A DNA stretch of 64,000 nt from Pontibacter sp. Tf4 (GCF_014212495.1 NZ_JACKZC010000011.1:1-64000); one strand, 5' to 3'; numbered from the stretch's first letter, positions 43,929-53,687 are shown. The notes: a model not told the origin generated them from the sequence alone. Program-made: numbers and translations.

Positions 43929-44094
43929 AAAGAAAAAAACTGCTTCAAACCTCAAACATGGAGAAGAACTGCACGTGCTGACGAAATCTGAAGCCTTGAA
44001 CCAGACATTTTCAAACTATAGCGCAAGTAAACAGTTACATGATAGGCAACAGGTGAAACCCATTAACACACAAGCTTATTTCCAGAAATAGCCT

Positions 44095-44102
44095 TACCTT
44101 TG
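44095..44102 (+). promoter_or_regulatory. Candidate -7 element upstream of pruA
   Basis: TACCTTTG fits TAnnTTTG, 58 bases before the pruA start codon; no clear -33 box. Confidence 0.38.
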
Positions 44103-44159
44103 CACCATGGTTAAATCAACCACCCAGAAGCATATTTTAAATCCTTAACTATAAACTAC

Positions 44160-45794
44160 ATGGCAACCGGATTTTTTAAAGTACCAACACCCATAAACGA
44201 ACCTGTAAAGTCTTATGCACCGGGCTCACCGGAGCGCGAAGAACTGCAGCGAACTTATAAAGAACTGAAGTCGAAAGAGATCGATGTGCCGATGTACATT
44301 GGTGGCGACAAAGTTTTTACCGACAAAAAGAAGCCAATGCTGCAGCCCCACGACCACAAGCATATCCTGGGTCATTTCAGCGAAGGCGACTCGACACACG
44401 TAGAGCAGGCTATAAATGCAGCACTTGCGGCACGCGAGGCCTGGGCACACATGGGCTGGGAGCATCGTGCATCTATCTTCTTAAAAGCTGCTGAGTTACT
44501 GGCTGGCCCATGGAGAGCACGCCTGAATGCAGCTACTATGCTGGGTCAGTCTAAAAACGCGTACCAGGCGGAGATCGACTCAGCTTGCGAACTGATCGAC
44601 TTCCTGCGCTTTAACGTGCAGTACATGACAGAAATTTACCAGATGCAGCCGGAATCTTCGCCTGGTGTCTGGAACCGCATGGAGCACCGCCCATTGGAAG
44701 GCTTTGTGTTTGCGTTAACACCATTCAACTTTACAGCCATTGCCGGTAACCTGCCAGCTTCTGTAGCCCTGATGGGGAACGTAGTGGTTTGGAAACCAGC
44801 TAACACCCAGATCTATGCTGCCCAGATGATCATGGAATTGTTCCGTGAGGCTGGTCTGCCGGATGGCGTGATCAACTTAGTATATGTAGATGGCCCGACT
44901 GCCGGCGATGTGATCTTTAACCACTCTGATTTTGCCGGTATTCACTTTACAGGCAGCACCGGCGTATTCCAGAACATCTGGAAAACAATCGGTACCAACA
45001 TCCATAAATACAAATCATATCCACGCATCGTAGGCGAAACCGGTGGTAAGGACTTTATCCTGGCTCATAAGTCAGCGGATGCCAAAGCGCTTGCTACAGC
45101 CATTTCGCGTGGTGCTTTCGAATACCAGGGCCAGAAGTGCTCTGCTGCATCGCGTGCCTACATCCCAAGCAACCTGTGGGACGAAGTGAAAGGCTACATC
45201 ATCGAAGACCTGAAGTCGTTTAAAATGGGCGCTCCGGAAGATTTCGGCAACTTCATTAACGCGGTTATCGACGAGAAATCTTTCGACAAGATTGCCAAGT
45301 ACATTGATAATGCGAAAAACAGCAACGAAGTAGAAATTATAGCTGGTGGCGGCTACGATAAATCGAAAGGTTACTTTGTAGAACCAACAGTGTTACTGTC
45401 GCATAACCCGCTGTATGTTACCATGTGCGAAGAGATCTTCGGGCCGGTTATTACCATTTATGTATATGATGAGAATAACTTTGAAGACACGCTGGAGCTA
45501 GTAAACACTACATCGCCTTACGCCCTGACCGGTGCCATTTTCGGACAGGACCGTTATGCTGTGGAGTATGCAACCAAGAAACTGGACCAGGCCGCCGGTA
45601 ACTTCTACATCAACGACAAGCCAACTGGTGCTGTAGTTGGTCAGCAGCCATTTGGTGGTGCCCGTGCATCTGGTACCAACGACAAGGCCGGCTCTATGCT
45701 GAACCTGCTGCGTTGGGTATCTGCCCGTTCTATCAAAGAAACATTTGTTCCGCCGGTAGATTACCGCTACCCGTTCTTAGGCGAGAACAAATAA
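44160..45794 (+). CDS. pruA: L-glutamate gamma-semialdehyde dehydrogenase
   Basis: A 544-residue NAD-dependent aldehyde dehydrogenase of the 1-pyrroline-5-carboxylate dehydrogenase type (monofunctional), which oxidises glutamate semialdehyde to glutamate in proline breakdown. The active site has Cys327 in GQKCSAASRAY and Glu293 in GETGGKD; the Rossmann part carries WKPANTQ and FTGSTGVF. The C-terminal GGARASGTNDKAGS is typical of this branch. No proline dehydrogenase gene is beside it. It is followed by a strong terminator. Confidence 0.94.
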   Translation: MATGFFKVPTPINEPVKSYAPGSPEREELQRTYKELKSKEIDVPMYIGGDKVFTDKKKPMLQPHDHKHILGHFSEGDSTHVEQAINAALAAREAWAHMGWEHRASIFLKAAELLAGPWRARLNAATMLGQSKNAYQAEIDSACELIDFLRFNVQYMTEIYQMQPESSPGVWNRMEHRPLEGFVFALTPFNFTAIAGNLPASVALMGNVVVWKPANTQIYAAQMIMELFREAGLPDGVINLVYVDGPTAGDVIFNHSDFAGIHFTGSTGVFQNIWKTIGTNIHKYKSYPRIVGETGGKDFILAHKSADAKALATAISRGAFEYQGQKCSAASRAYIPSNLWDEVKGYIIEDLKSFKMGAPEDFGNFINAVIDEKSFDKIAKYIDNAKNSNEVEIIAGGGYDKSKGYFVEPTVLLSHNPLYVTMCEEIFGPVITIYVYDENNFEDTLELVNTTSPYALTGAIFGQDRYAVEYATKKLDQAAGNFYINDKPTGAVVGQQPFGGARASGTNDKAGSMLNLLRWVSARSIKETFVPPVDYRYPFLGENK

Positions 45795-45811
45795 TAAACC
45801 TATAGTTTAAT

Positions 45812-45855
45812 GCAAAGGGCCGCACTCTCGGGAGTAGCGGCCCTTTGTTTTGTTA
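45812..45855 (+). terminator. Intrinsic terminator after pruA
   Basis: Stem CAAAGGGCCGC/GCGGCCCTTTG with a following T-rich tract. Confidence 0.87.
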
Positions 45856-45937
45856 TACTTGTATTTAGATAAGTTAAACTGCTGGAAAAGGTGAGCTAAA
45901 TCATCCTTTTTGCCCCGATTTACAGGCAACTTATACT

Positions 45938-45968
45938 TTTGATTGTTGGCTATTTATGCCTAATTTTG
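45938..45968 (+). promoter_or_regulatory. Promoter of the nuo operon
   Basis: TTTG at 45938-45941, then 19 bases, then TAATTTTG at 45961-45968. This matches the Bacteroidota vegetative consensus TTTG-N19-TAnnTTTG exactly and lies 31 bases before the nuoA start codon. It is the best promoter in the window. Confidence 0.72.
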
Positions 45969-45999
45969 CTCCCAAATTTCAAGAAAGAGTTACAACTTT

Positions 46000-46380
46000 A
46001 TGGAACCTACTGTAAATCAGTACTTACCGTCTGACTACCTGCCGATTTTAATACAATTTGCAGCGGCCCTTGGTTTTGTGATTTTTGCTTTAGTGGCAAC
46101 GCACATGCTGGGTCCTAAGCGCAGCAGTGCTGTAAAAGGCGCCGCCTTCGAAAGTGGTATCGAGTCGGTGGGGGATGCGCGTACGCCGATCTCTTACAAA
46201 TACTTCATGACAGCGATCCTGTTCGTGCTTTTTGATGTGGAGATCATCTTTATGTACCCTTGGGCAGTTAACTTTAAAGAGTTTGGTGCAGAAGGTTTCC
46301 TGCAGATGCTTTTATTCCTTGGCTTGCTGATGTCCGGCTTCTTTTATGTGCTGAAGAAGGGTATTCTGAAGTGGGAATAG
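46000..46380 (+). CDS. nuoA: NADH-quinone oxidoreductase subunit A
   Basis: A 126-residue inner-membrane subunit of respiratory complex I with three hydrophobic helices. The family loop [21 protein letters not shown] and the Asp/Glu-containing helix [15 protein letters not shown] lie between and in them. It sits at the base of the membrane arm near the quinone site. It is the first gene of the nuo cluster and follows the consensus promoter. Confidence 0.96.
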   Translation: MEPTVNQYLPSDYLPILIQFAAALGFVIFALVATHMLGPKRSSAVKGAAFESGIESVGDARTPISYKYFMTAILFVLFDVEIIFMYPWAVNFKEFGAEGFLQMLLFLGLLMSGFFYVLKKGILKWE

Positions 46381-46459
46381 ATTAAACTATTACAAGAACA
46401 ATATTGTTAGAGCAAGAGGCCTTAAAGCGCCTTTTTGTACAACAAATATAACTCTGAAA

Positions 46460-47014
46460 ATGAGCGATTCTAATAAAGATATTAAAATGGCAGAAGCCCC
46501 GGAAGGATACACCGGAGCGGGTTTTTTTGCTACCTCGTTTGAGAAAGTAATTGGTCTGGCCCGTGCTAACTCGCTTTGGCCATTGCCTTTTGCTACATCG
46601 TGCTGCGGTATCGAGTTTATGGCTACCATGGGTGCAACGTATGATATTTCCCGTTTCGGGTCGGAGCGTCCAAGCTTCTCGCCACGCCAGGCAGACATCC
46701 TGCTGGTAATGGGAACTATAGCCAAAAAAATGGGCCCCGTTGTAAAGCAGGTATATGAGCAGATGGCAGAGCCGCGCTGGGTAGTGGCTGTAGGTGCCTG
46801 TGCTACCTCAGGTGGTATTTTCGATACTTACTCTGTGCTGCAGGGTATCGACCGTATTGTGCCTGTGGATGTGTACGTGCCGGGTTGCCCGCCGCGCCCT
46901 GAGCAGATACTGGACGGGTTGATGCGTGTGCAGGACCTTGCCAAAAACGAATCGTTGCGCCGCCGCAACTCACCGGAATATCAGGCACTGTTAGCCTCTT
47001 ATAATATTAAATAA
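46460..47014 (+). CDS. nuoB: NADH-quinone oxidoreductase subunit B
   Basis: A 184-residue peripheral-arm subunit that carries the last iron-sulphur cluster (N2) before quinone. The four-Cys set is seen as CCGIEFM (Cys48 and Cys49), VGACATSGG and PGCPPRPEQ. It follows nuoA by 79 bases and nuoC starts 5 bases later, so it is in the operon. Confidence 0.97.
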   Translation: MSDSNKDIKMAEAPEGYTGAGFFATSFEKVIGLARANSLWPLPFATSCCGIEFMATMGATYDISRFGSERPSFSPRQADILLVMGTIAKKMGPVVKQVYEQMAEPRWVVAVGACATSGGIFDTYSVLQGIDRIVPVDVYVPGCPPRPEQILDGLMRVQDLAKNESLRRRNSPEYQALLASYNIK

Positions 47015-47019
47015 GCATC

Positions 47020-47526
47020 ATGGAGCTTACGAACGAAAACGTACTCGGTAAGATCATCGAACAGTTTGGAGAAGAGAACATCTGGGATGCTGTAAATCCG
47101 GATGGGATCATGACGTTCCAGACAAACCGTGCGACCATTCATGAGCTGATAAAATACCTGCGCGACGACAAGGAGCTGCAGATCAGCTTCCTGACAACTA
47201 TGTGCGGTATTCATTATCCGGAACAAAAGGACAGGGAACTGTGCATGATGTACCAGTTGCATAGCCTGCGCCATAATTACCGCCTGCGCATAAAGGTATA
47301 TTTCCCGATCTCGGACCCGGTAATGCCAACTATGACAGACCTTTACGCAGCCGCCAACTGGATGGAGCGTGAGGCTTACGATTTCTACGGTGTTATTTTT
47401 ACCGGTCACCCGAACCTGATCCGCATCCTGAATGTGGAGGACATGGAGTACCACCCGATGCTGAAGCAATACCCGCTGGAAGACCAGACGAGAGAAGATA
47501 AAGTAAATACGTTTTTCGGACGTTAA
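47020..47526 (+). CDS. nuoC: NADH-quinone oxidoreductase subunit C
   Basis: A 168-residue 30-kDa-type subunit of the peripheral arm. Signatures are YLRDDKELQISFLTTMCG, the NWMEREAYDFYGVIFTGHPN block and YPLEDQTREDK at the end. It packs against NuoD. It is separate from nuoD, not fused as in enterobacteria. Confidence 0.95.
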   Translation: MELTNENVLGKIIEQFGEENIWDAVNPDGIMTFQTNRATIHELIKYLRDDKELQISFLTTMCGIHYPEQKDRELCMMYQLHSLRHNYRLRIKVYFPISDPVMPTMTDLYAAANWMEREAYDFYGVIFTGHPNLIRILNVEDMEYHPMLKQYPLEDQTREDKVNTFFGR

Positions 47527-47573
47527 GCCAGTTTTGCCGCTCTTAACCCGGCGGCTGTACTTAGAAGCATATT

Positions 47574-48824
47574 ATGGCTACTGAAAAGAAGACAATAGAA
47601 CTTGATGGTTTAGAGCAGTTTCGTGAGAACCTGGATCTGAAACTACAAGATAAACATAACGAGAACCTGACCACGCTGAACCTGGGCCCGACACACCCGG
47701 CAACGCATGGTATTTTCCAGAACATTCTGCAGATGGACGGGGAGAAGATCGTGGACGCTGTACCAACGATCGGCTACATTCACCGTGCTTTTGAGAAAAT
47801 AGCGGAGCGACGCGCGTTTTACCAGATCACGCCGCTTACCGACCGCATGAACTATTGCTCGGCACCTATTAACAATATGGGTTACCTGATGTCGGTAGAG
47901 AAGCTGTTGGGGATTACCGTACCGAAGCGCGCGCAGTATATCCGCGTGATCATGATGGAACTGGCCCGTATCTCGGATCACCTGATCTGTAACTCTATCC
48001 TAGGTGTGGACTCAGGTGCGTTTACCGGCTTCCTGTACGTGATGCAGGAGCGTGAGCACATCTACGATATTTACGAAGAAGTTTGCGGTGCCCGTCTGAC
48101 AACGAACATGGGGCGTATCGGGGGCATGGAGCGCGACCTTTCGCCAAAAGCATTGCACCTGATCGGCGAATTCCTGAACCGCTTCCCGAAAGTATGGGCT
48201 GAGTTCGAGAAAATGCTTACCCGCAACCGTATCTTCATCGACAGAACTACAGATGTTGGTGCTATTTCGGCAGAGCGTGCGTTGAGCTATGGCTTTACCG
48301 GCCCTAACCTGCGTGCCACTGGGGTAGACTACGATGTGCGTGTGATGAATCCGTACTCATCTTACGAAGATTTCGACTTCGAAATTCCGGTAGGAAGCAA
48401 AGGCGATACCTACGACCGTTACCTGGTGCGCAACGAAGAAGTATGGCAAAGCTTAAAGATCATTGAGCAGGCCTATAAGAACTTACCGGAAGGATCTTTC
48501 CATGCGGATGCGCCGCACTACTACCTGCCTCCAAAACAGGAAGTGTACCGCAACATGGAAGCCCTGATCTATCACTTTAAAATTGTGATGGGTGAAATTG
48601 ATGCCCCGGTTAGCGAGGTGTATCATTCTGTAGAAGGTGGTAACGGAGAGCTTGGTTTCTATCTTATATCAGATGGTGGCCGCACGCCTTATCGTCTGCA
48701 TTTCCGTCGTCCTTGCTTTATTTACTACCAGGCTTATACCGAGATGATCAAAGGTGGCCAGCTTGCGGATGCGATCCTGACGCTGAGCAGCCTGAATGTA
48801 ATTGCCGGCGAGCTGGACGCATAG
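47574..48824 (+). CDS. nuoD: NADH-quinone oxidoreductase subunit D
   Basis: A 416-residue 49-kDa-type subunit that forms the quinone pocket with NuoB. It shows GPTHPATHGIFQ near residue 40, GYIHRAFEKIAE, DRMNYCSAPINN and the C-terminal RLHFRRPCFIYYQAY. The family's GPnlRATGVDYD segment is intact. Intact full length. Confidence 0.96.
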   Translation: MATEKKTIELDGLEQFRENLDLKLQDKHNENLTTLNLGPTHPATHGIFQNILQMDGEKIVDAVPTIGYIHRAFEKIAERRAFYQITPLTDRMNYCSAPINNMGYLMSVEKLLGITVPKRAQYIRVIMMELARISDHLICNSILGVDSGAFTGFLYVMQEREHIYDIYEEVCGARLTTNMGRIGGMERDLSPKALHLIGEFLNRFPKVWAEFEKMLTRNRIFIDRTTDVGAISAERALSYGFTGPNLRATGVDYDVRVMNPYSSYEDFDFEIPVGSKGDTYDRYLVRNEEVWQSLKIIEQAYKNLPEGSFHADAPHYYLPPKQEVYRNMEALIYHFKIVMGEIDAPVSEVYHSVEGGNGELGFYLISDGGRTPYRLHFRRPCFIYYQAYTEMIKGGQLADAILTLSSLNVIAGELDA

Positions 48825-48828
48825 TAGA

Positions 48829-48925
48829 GTGAACAGTAAATAGTTAGCAGTAAACAAAGCTGCTGGCTCATATATAAATACCCGATCAGGTTAATCTATA
48901 GTTGTTAACTGATCATTGCTAATTG
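48829..48925. repeat. Imperfect inverted repeat in the nuoD-nuoE gap
   Basis: GTGAACAGTAAATAGTTAGC on the left is mirrored loosely by GTTAACTGATCATTGCTAAT on the right. A CTATAG core lies within. It enlarges an otherwise tight operon spacing to 105 bases. Confidence 0.45.
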
Positions 48926-48929
48926 AAAA

Positions 48930-49463
48930 ATGGCAGAGACAATAAACGAAGTAAAGTTTTCTGATGCAGGCATGGCTGAGATCCAGCGCTACATCAGTCA
49001 TTACCCGGAAGGACGTCAGAAATCCGCTATTCTACCTATTATGCACGTAGCACAGGCAGAATTTGGTGGCTGGCTGAGCCCGCAGGTGATGGATAAAATT
49101 GCCGAAATCCTGAACATACAGCCCATCGAAGTATACGAAGTGGCAACGTTCTATACTATGTTCAACCTGAAGCCGGTTGGCAAGCATGTGCTGGAAGTAT
49201 GCCGCACAGGTCCTTGCTGCCTTCGTGGTGCTGACCAGATGATCGACATGATCAAGGAGAAGCTGAACATAGAAGAAGGAGAGACAACTGCTGATGGTAT
49301 GTTTACCCTGAAGCCGGTAGAGTGCCTTGCCTCATGCGGAACAGGCCCGATGCTGCAGGTGCGCGAGAAATTTTACGAGAACATCGATACAGAAGAAAAA
49401 CTGGATCAGTTCCTGGAAACTATGCGCAATACCGAGGTAGAAACTCCTTATCATCAGAAGTAA
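48930..49463 (+). CDS. nuoE: NADH-quinone oxidoreductase subunit E
   Basis: A 177-residue 24-kDa-type subunit with a thioredoxin-like fold and one [2Fe-2S] cluster (N1a). The cluster Cys are in VCRTGPCCLRG and ECLASCGTGP. It joins NuoF and NuoG in the NADH-oxidising module. It starts with ATG at 48930. Confidence 0.95.
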   Translation: MAETINEVKFSDAGMAEIQRYISHYPEGRQKSAILPIMHVAQAEFGGWLSPQVMDKIAEILNIQPIEVYEVATFYTMFNLKPVGKHVLEVCRTGPCCLRGADQMIDMIKEKLNIEEGETTADGMFTLKPVECLASCGTGPMLQVREKFYENIDTEEKLDQFLETMRNTEVETPYHQK

Positions 49464-49465
49464 TT

Positions 49466-49556
49466 AGTAGACTTTGTGACGAAAGACAGTCAGACAAAAG
49501 ACTTTAAACTTAATCTCTTTTGTCCTTTGTCCGGAAGTTCTTTGTCAAGCAATAAC
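49466..49556. repeat. Inverted GACAAAAGAC-type repeat in the nuoE-nuoF gap
   Basis: Several GACAAAAGAC-like units on the left, and their complement (TCTTTTGTCCTTTGTC) on the right. It gives a hairpin-prone insert of about 90 bases between two co-directional genes. Confidence 0.5.
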
Positions 49557-49578
49557 CAAGTATAGATATCCTGCTGAA

Positions 49579-50925
49579 ATGGGAATTAAAATATTAACCG
49601 AACATATAGACGTACCAGGCATCGAGACCCTGGAAGTATATCGTAAGCACGGTGGATACCGCTCGGTAGAGAAAGCCCTGAAAACGATGACTCCGGACGA
49701 GGTGGTGGAAGAAGTAAAAACATCAGGCCTGCGTGGTCGTGGTGGTGCCGGCTTCCCGACTGGTATGAAGTGGAGCTTTTTGGCTAAGCCGGAAGGCATT
49801 CCGCGTTACCTGGTTTGCAACGCCGATGAGTCGGAGCCTGGCACGTTCAAGGACCGCTACTTCATGCAGAAAACGCCACACTCCCTGATAGAAGGTATGA
49901 TCACATCGAGCTACGCGCTGGGTGCGAACACATCCTATATCTACATCCGTGGTGAGTTGATGTTTGTGCTGCGCATACTGGAGAAAGCCATTGCAGAAGC
50001 CTATGCAGCTGGTTTGCTTGGTAAAAACATATTGGGCTCTGGTTACGACCTGGACCTGCATGTGGCTCCGGGCGGTGGTGCTTATATCTGTGGTGAAGAA
50101 ACTGCGCTGCTGGAGTCTTTGGAAGGTAAGCGTGGTAACCCGCGTAACAAACCGCCATTCCCGGCTGTGAAAGGTCTGTTCGCTTCGCCAACGGTGGTGA
50201 ATAACGTGGAGTCTATCGCATCAGTGCCGTGGATCGTGAACAACGGTGGGGCAGAGTATGCGAAGATCGGTATTGGCAGAAGTACTGGTACGAAGTTATT
50301 CTCCTGCAGCGGTAACATTAACAAACCGGGGGTTTACGAGATCGAACTAGGTGTTCCGGTGGAAGAATTCATTTACTCTGACGAATACTGCGGTGGTATC
50401 TGGAAAGGCAAGCAACTGAAGGCTGTAGTGCCGGGTGGCTCTTCTGTTCCGATCCTGCCTGCTAACCTGATCACCAAAACTGCAGCCGGCGAGCAGCGCC
50501 TGATGACTTATGAATCGCTATCTGATGGTGGTTTTGTGAGTGGCTCAATGCTGGGTTCCGGTGCATTCATTGTGTTTGATGAAGACCAGTGCATTGTGCG
50601 TAACACCTGGAACTATGCCAGATTCTATCATCATGAGTCGTGTGGCCAGTGCAGTCCTTGCCGCGAAGGTACCGGCTGGATGGAAAAAGTATTGCACCGC
50701 ATCGAGCATGGCCACGGCCATCAGCAGGACATTGACCTGTTGGTAAGCGTTGCCAAACAGATCGAGGGTAATACCATTTGCCCGCTGGGTGATGCAGCCG
50801 CATGGCCAGTAGCCAGCGCGATCCGTCACTTCCGCGAGGAATTCGAGTGGCACATTAAGCATCCGAAGGAAGCAACGCTGCCGGGAGCTGTATACAGAGG
50901 CCAGCTGGCAACTATAGAAGCGTAA
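49579..50925 (+). CDS. nuoF: NADH-quinone oxidoreductase subunit F
   Basis: A 448-residue subunit that binds NADH, FMN and one [4Fe-4S] cluster. GLRGRGGAGFPTG is the FMN/NADH glycine-rich loop, NADESEPGTFKD and GAGAYICGEETALLES-like segments follow (here GGGAYICGEETALLES), and the cluster Cys lie in ESCGQCSPCREGTGW with a later ICPLGD. Intact. Confidence 0.96.
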   Translation: MGIKILTEHIDVPGIETLEVYRKHGGYRSVEKALKTMTPDEVVEEVKTSGLRGRGGAGFPTGMKWSFLAKPEGIPRYLVCNADESEPGTFKDRYFMQKTPHSLIEGMITSSYALGANTSYIYIRGELMFVLRILEKAIAEAYAAGLLGKNILGSGYDLDLHVAPGGGAYICGEETALLESLEGKRGNPRNKPPFPAVKGLFASPTVVNNVESIASVPWIVNNGGAEYAKIGIGRSTGTKLFSCSGNINKPGVYEIELGVPVEEFIYSDEYCGGIWKGKQLKAVVPGGSSVPILPANLITKTAAGEQRLMTYESLSDGGFVSGSMLGSGAFIVFDEDQCIVRNTWNYARFYHHESCGQCSPCREGTGWMEKVLHRIEHGHGHQQDIDLLVSVAKQIEGNTICPLGDAAAWPVASAIRHFREEFEWHIKHPKEATLPGAVYRGQLATIEA

Positions 50926-50929
50926 AATT

Positions 50930-51010
50930 AGATGCTAGTATCAGGATATCAGACATTAGACTTTTTCCTGGTACTGGCTCTCAGGTAAAATATCCTGAAA
51001 AGGAAATTAT
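50930..51010. repeat. TAGAC-unit repeat in the nuoF-nuoG gap
   Basis: Units of the TAGATGCTAG and CAGACATTAGAC type, as between the amidohydrolase genes, fill part of the 152-base gap. The right part has TATAGCTT and TATAGTTG cores. Confidence 0.45.
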
Positions 51011-51077
51011 AGCTTAAAATCGTTTATAGTTGATTCTTTTGAAAAATGATCAGCGAATAACGAACAACGATAATAAA

Positions 51078-52058
51078 ATGGCTAAAATAACATTCGATGG
51101 CATTGAAGTAGAGGTAGAAGACGGAACTACCATTCTTCAGGCCGCCAGAAAAATTGGTGGCAGTGTAGTGCCGCCAGCCATGTGCTACTATACTCCCCTT
51201 AAAGGAAGTGGTGGCAAGTGCCGTGTTTGTCTTGTAAAAGTAACGCAGGGCTCGGCAAAAGACCCGCGTCCTATGCCTAAACTGGTAGCCTCGTGCATTA
51301 CGCCGGTGCAGGATGGCATGGTGGTAGAAAATACTACAAACGAGGATGTAATGAATGCCCGCAAAGGCATCGTGGAAATGCTGCTGATCAACCACCCGCT
51401 GGATTGCCCTATCTGCGACCAGGCTGGTGAGTGTGACCTGCAGGACCTTTCGTTTGAGCATGGTGTAAGCGCTACCCGTTTCGAAGAAGAGAAGAGAACT
51501 TTCAATAAAGTAGATCTTGGTCCTTACATTCAGCTGCACATGACGCGTTGCATCCTGTGCTACCGCTGCGTGTATACTGCCGACCAGATCACCGCTAAGC
51601 GTGTGCATGGTGTATTAGGCCGTGGCGATGCCGCTGAGATCGGAACGTACATTGAGAATGTGATCGATAACGACTTCTCTGGTAACGTGATCGATGTGTG
51701 CCCGGTAGGTGCCCTTACCGATAAGACCTGGCGCTTTAAGAACCGTGTATGGTTTACAAAGCCAATGGATGCACACCGCGATTGCCCGACCTGCTCCGGT
51801 AAGGTTACCCTCTGGACACGTGGCGAAGAAGTATTGCGCGTAACAGCCCGCAAAGACCAGTACAACGAAGTAGAAGAGTTTATCTGTAATACCTGCCGCT
51901 TCGATAAAAAAGAAACCAAAGACTGGACCATTGAAGGACCGCGCCATATCGAGCGTAATTCAGTAATCTCGGTAAACCACTACGAGTTGCCGGTACTGAA
52001 CGTGCCAATTGTGCCTAACTTACCAAGTTCTACCAAGAAAAACCTGCCACAGGACTAA
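51078..52058 (+). CDS. nuoG: NADH-quinone oxidoreductase subunit G, short form
   Basis: A 326-residue version of NuoG. The ferredoxin domain (GGKCRVCLV) is followed by the His/Cys-cluster segment (DCPICDQAGECDLQDLS), the two-cluster segment (RCILCYRCV with DVCPVGAL), and the CPTCSGKV...FICNTCRF region. The protein ends there, so the molybdopterin-oxidoreductase-like C-terminal domain of the usual 700-900-residue NuoG is absent. This short form is known in this phylum. ATG at 51078 is preferred over an in-frame TTG at 51030, because MAKITFDG matches the family start. Confidence 0.93.
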   Translation: MAKITFDGIEVEVEDGTTILQAARKIGGSVVPPAMCYYTPLKGSGGKCRVCLVKVTQGSAKDPRPMPKLVASCITPVQDGMVVENTTNEDVMNARKGIVEMLLINHPLDCPICDQAGECDLQDLSFEHGVSATRFEEEKRTFNKVDLGPYIQLHMTRCILCYRCVYTADQITAKRVHGVLGRGDAAEIGTYIENVIDNDFSGNVIDVCPVGALTDKTWRFKNRVWFTKPMDAHRDCPTCSGKVTLWTRGEEVLRVTARKDQYNEVEEFICNTCRFDKKETKDWTIEGPRHIERNSVISVNHYELPVLNVPIVPNLPSSTKKNLPQD

Positions 52059-52061
52059 AAC

Positions 52062-53117
52062 ATGGAGTCTGTAGACCTAATTTACAAAGCGATATACATC
52101 CTGGTAATTTTCGGCATCACCCTGCTGATCGCTACCTACTCGACTTATTTTGAGCGTAAGATTGCAGCCTTTATCCAGGACCGGGTAGGCCCTAACCGTG
52201 CTGGTCCGGCTGGTTTGCTGCAGCCATTAGCCGATGCCGGTAAACTGTTCTTTAAAGAGGATTTTATACCTACCAAGGCAAACAAAGCGCTGTTCATCAT
52301 AGGTCCGGGTATTGCCATGCTGGTGGCTACCATGTCGAGCGCGGTGATTCCGTTTGGCGACATGCTTATAGTTGGTGGCCGCGAAATATGGCTGCAGGCA
52401 ATAGAAGTAAACATTGGCGTACTGTACGTTTTTGGTGTGGTATCGCTGGGTGTGTATGGTCTGATGATCGGTGGCTGGGCTTCCAACAACAAATTCTCGT
52501 TGCTGGGCGCTATCCGTGCAGCATCGCAGAACATCAGCTACGAGCTGGCAATGGGCCTTTCGCTGATCGCGGTGCTGATGATGACAGGATCGCTTTCGCT
52601 GAGAGAGATTGCAGAGCAGCAGCAGGGCTTTAACTGGAATATCTGGTACCAGCCGCTTGGTTTCCTGATTTTCCTGGTGTGTGCTTTTGCAGAATGTAAC
52701 CGTACCCCGTTCGACTTACCGGAATCGGAGGCAGAACTGATAGGTGGTTACCATACTGAATATGGCTCTATGAAGCTGGGTATGTACCTGTTCGCGGAAT
52801 ACATCAACATCTTTGTGGCATCGGCGGTAATGTCTACCTTATATTTTGGTGCTTACAACTTCCCGTTCATGGAAAACCTGCGCGCGGCTATCAGCGATCC
52901 GGTGCTGGCCAATAACGTGGTGACCATACTGGGCGTGATCGTGATGTTTGCGAAGATATTTGCCTTTATCTTCTTCTTTATGTGGGTTCGCTGGACGCTT
53001 CCGCGCTTCCGTTACGACCAACTGATGAAGCTGGGCTGGCAGATCCTTATTCCACTGGCGATCCTGAACGTAGTATTAACAGGTGGTGCTATTCTGCTGA
53101 AAGACTATTTATTTTAA
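52062..53117 (+). CDS. nuoH: NADH-quinone oxidoreductase subunit H
   Basis: A 351-residue inner-membrane subunit with about eight helices at the junction with the peripheral arm. Signatures are ERKIAAFIQDRVGPNRAGP, LLGAIRAASQNISYELAMG and FAECNRTPFDLPESEAELIG. It begins three bases after the nuoG stop codon. Confidence 0.97.
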   Translation: MESVDLIYKAIYILVIFGITLLIATYSTYFERKIAAFIQDRVGPNRAGPAGLLQPLADAGKLFFKEDFIPTKANKALFIIGPGIAMLVATMSSAVIPFGDMLIVGGREIWLQAIEVNIGVLYVFGVVSLGVYGLMIGGWASNNKFSLLGAIRAASQNISYELAMGLSLIAVLMMTGSLSLREIAEQQQGFNWNIWYQPLGFLIFLVCAFAECNRTPFDLPESEAELIGGYHTEYGSMKLGMYLFAEYINIFVASAVMSTLYFGAYNFPFMENLRAAISDPVLANNVVTILGVIVMFAKIFAFIFFFMWVRWTLPRFRYDQLMKLGWQILIPLAILNVVLTGGAILLKDYLF

Positions 53118-53177
53118 ACTATAGTACCTCAAACTGGTCTTACCTATAGTTGGACCAATAGAAGGGAGAACGATATA

Positions 53178-53687
53178 ATGGAATCATTATCAAATAGAAG
53201 CAAAAAAGTGCAGAAGCGCGAGATGACCTTTGCTGAAAGGGCTTATCTTCCGGCTATTGCGCAAGGCTTGGGCATTACATTAAAACACTTCTTTAAGAAG
53301 AAGGCAACTATAAATTATCCGGAGCAAACACGCGAGCGCAGCGACGTATGGCGTGGCTTGCACGTGCTGAAGCGCGATGAGAAAGGAGCAGAGCGTTGCA
53401 CTGCCTGCGGACTTTGTGCCGTAGCCTGCCCTGCCGAAGCCATTACCATGACGGCTGGTGAGCGCAAAGCAGGTGAGGAGCATCTGTACCGCGAAGAGAA
53501 GTATGCCGTGACGTATGAGATCAATATGTTGCGTTGCATTTTCTGTGGTATGTGCGAGGAAGCCTGCCCTAAAGCGGCGATCTTTCTGCAGGATGATAAA
53601 CTTGCACCTGCCCGCTACGAGCGCGACGAATTTATTTATGGCAAAGACCGACTGGTGGAGCCGTTAAAAACAACCGAAACAAAATAA
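53178..53687 (+). CDS. nuoI: NADH-quinone oxidoreductase subunit I
   Basis: A 169-residue ferredoxin-like subunit with two [4Fe-4S] clusters (N6a and N6b): CTACGLCAVACPAEA and CIFCGMCEEACPKAA. It hands electrons towards NuoB. N-terminal residues are basic (RSKKVQKREMTF) as is usual. Confidence 0.96.
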   Translation: MESLSNRSKKVQKREMTFAERAYLPAIAQGLGITLKHFFKKKATINYPEQTRERSDVWRGLHVLKRDEKGAERCTACGLCAVACPAEAITMTAGERKAGEEHLYREEKYAVTYEINMLRCIFCGMCEEACPKAAIFLQDDKLAPARYERDEFIYGKDRLVEPLKTTETK

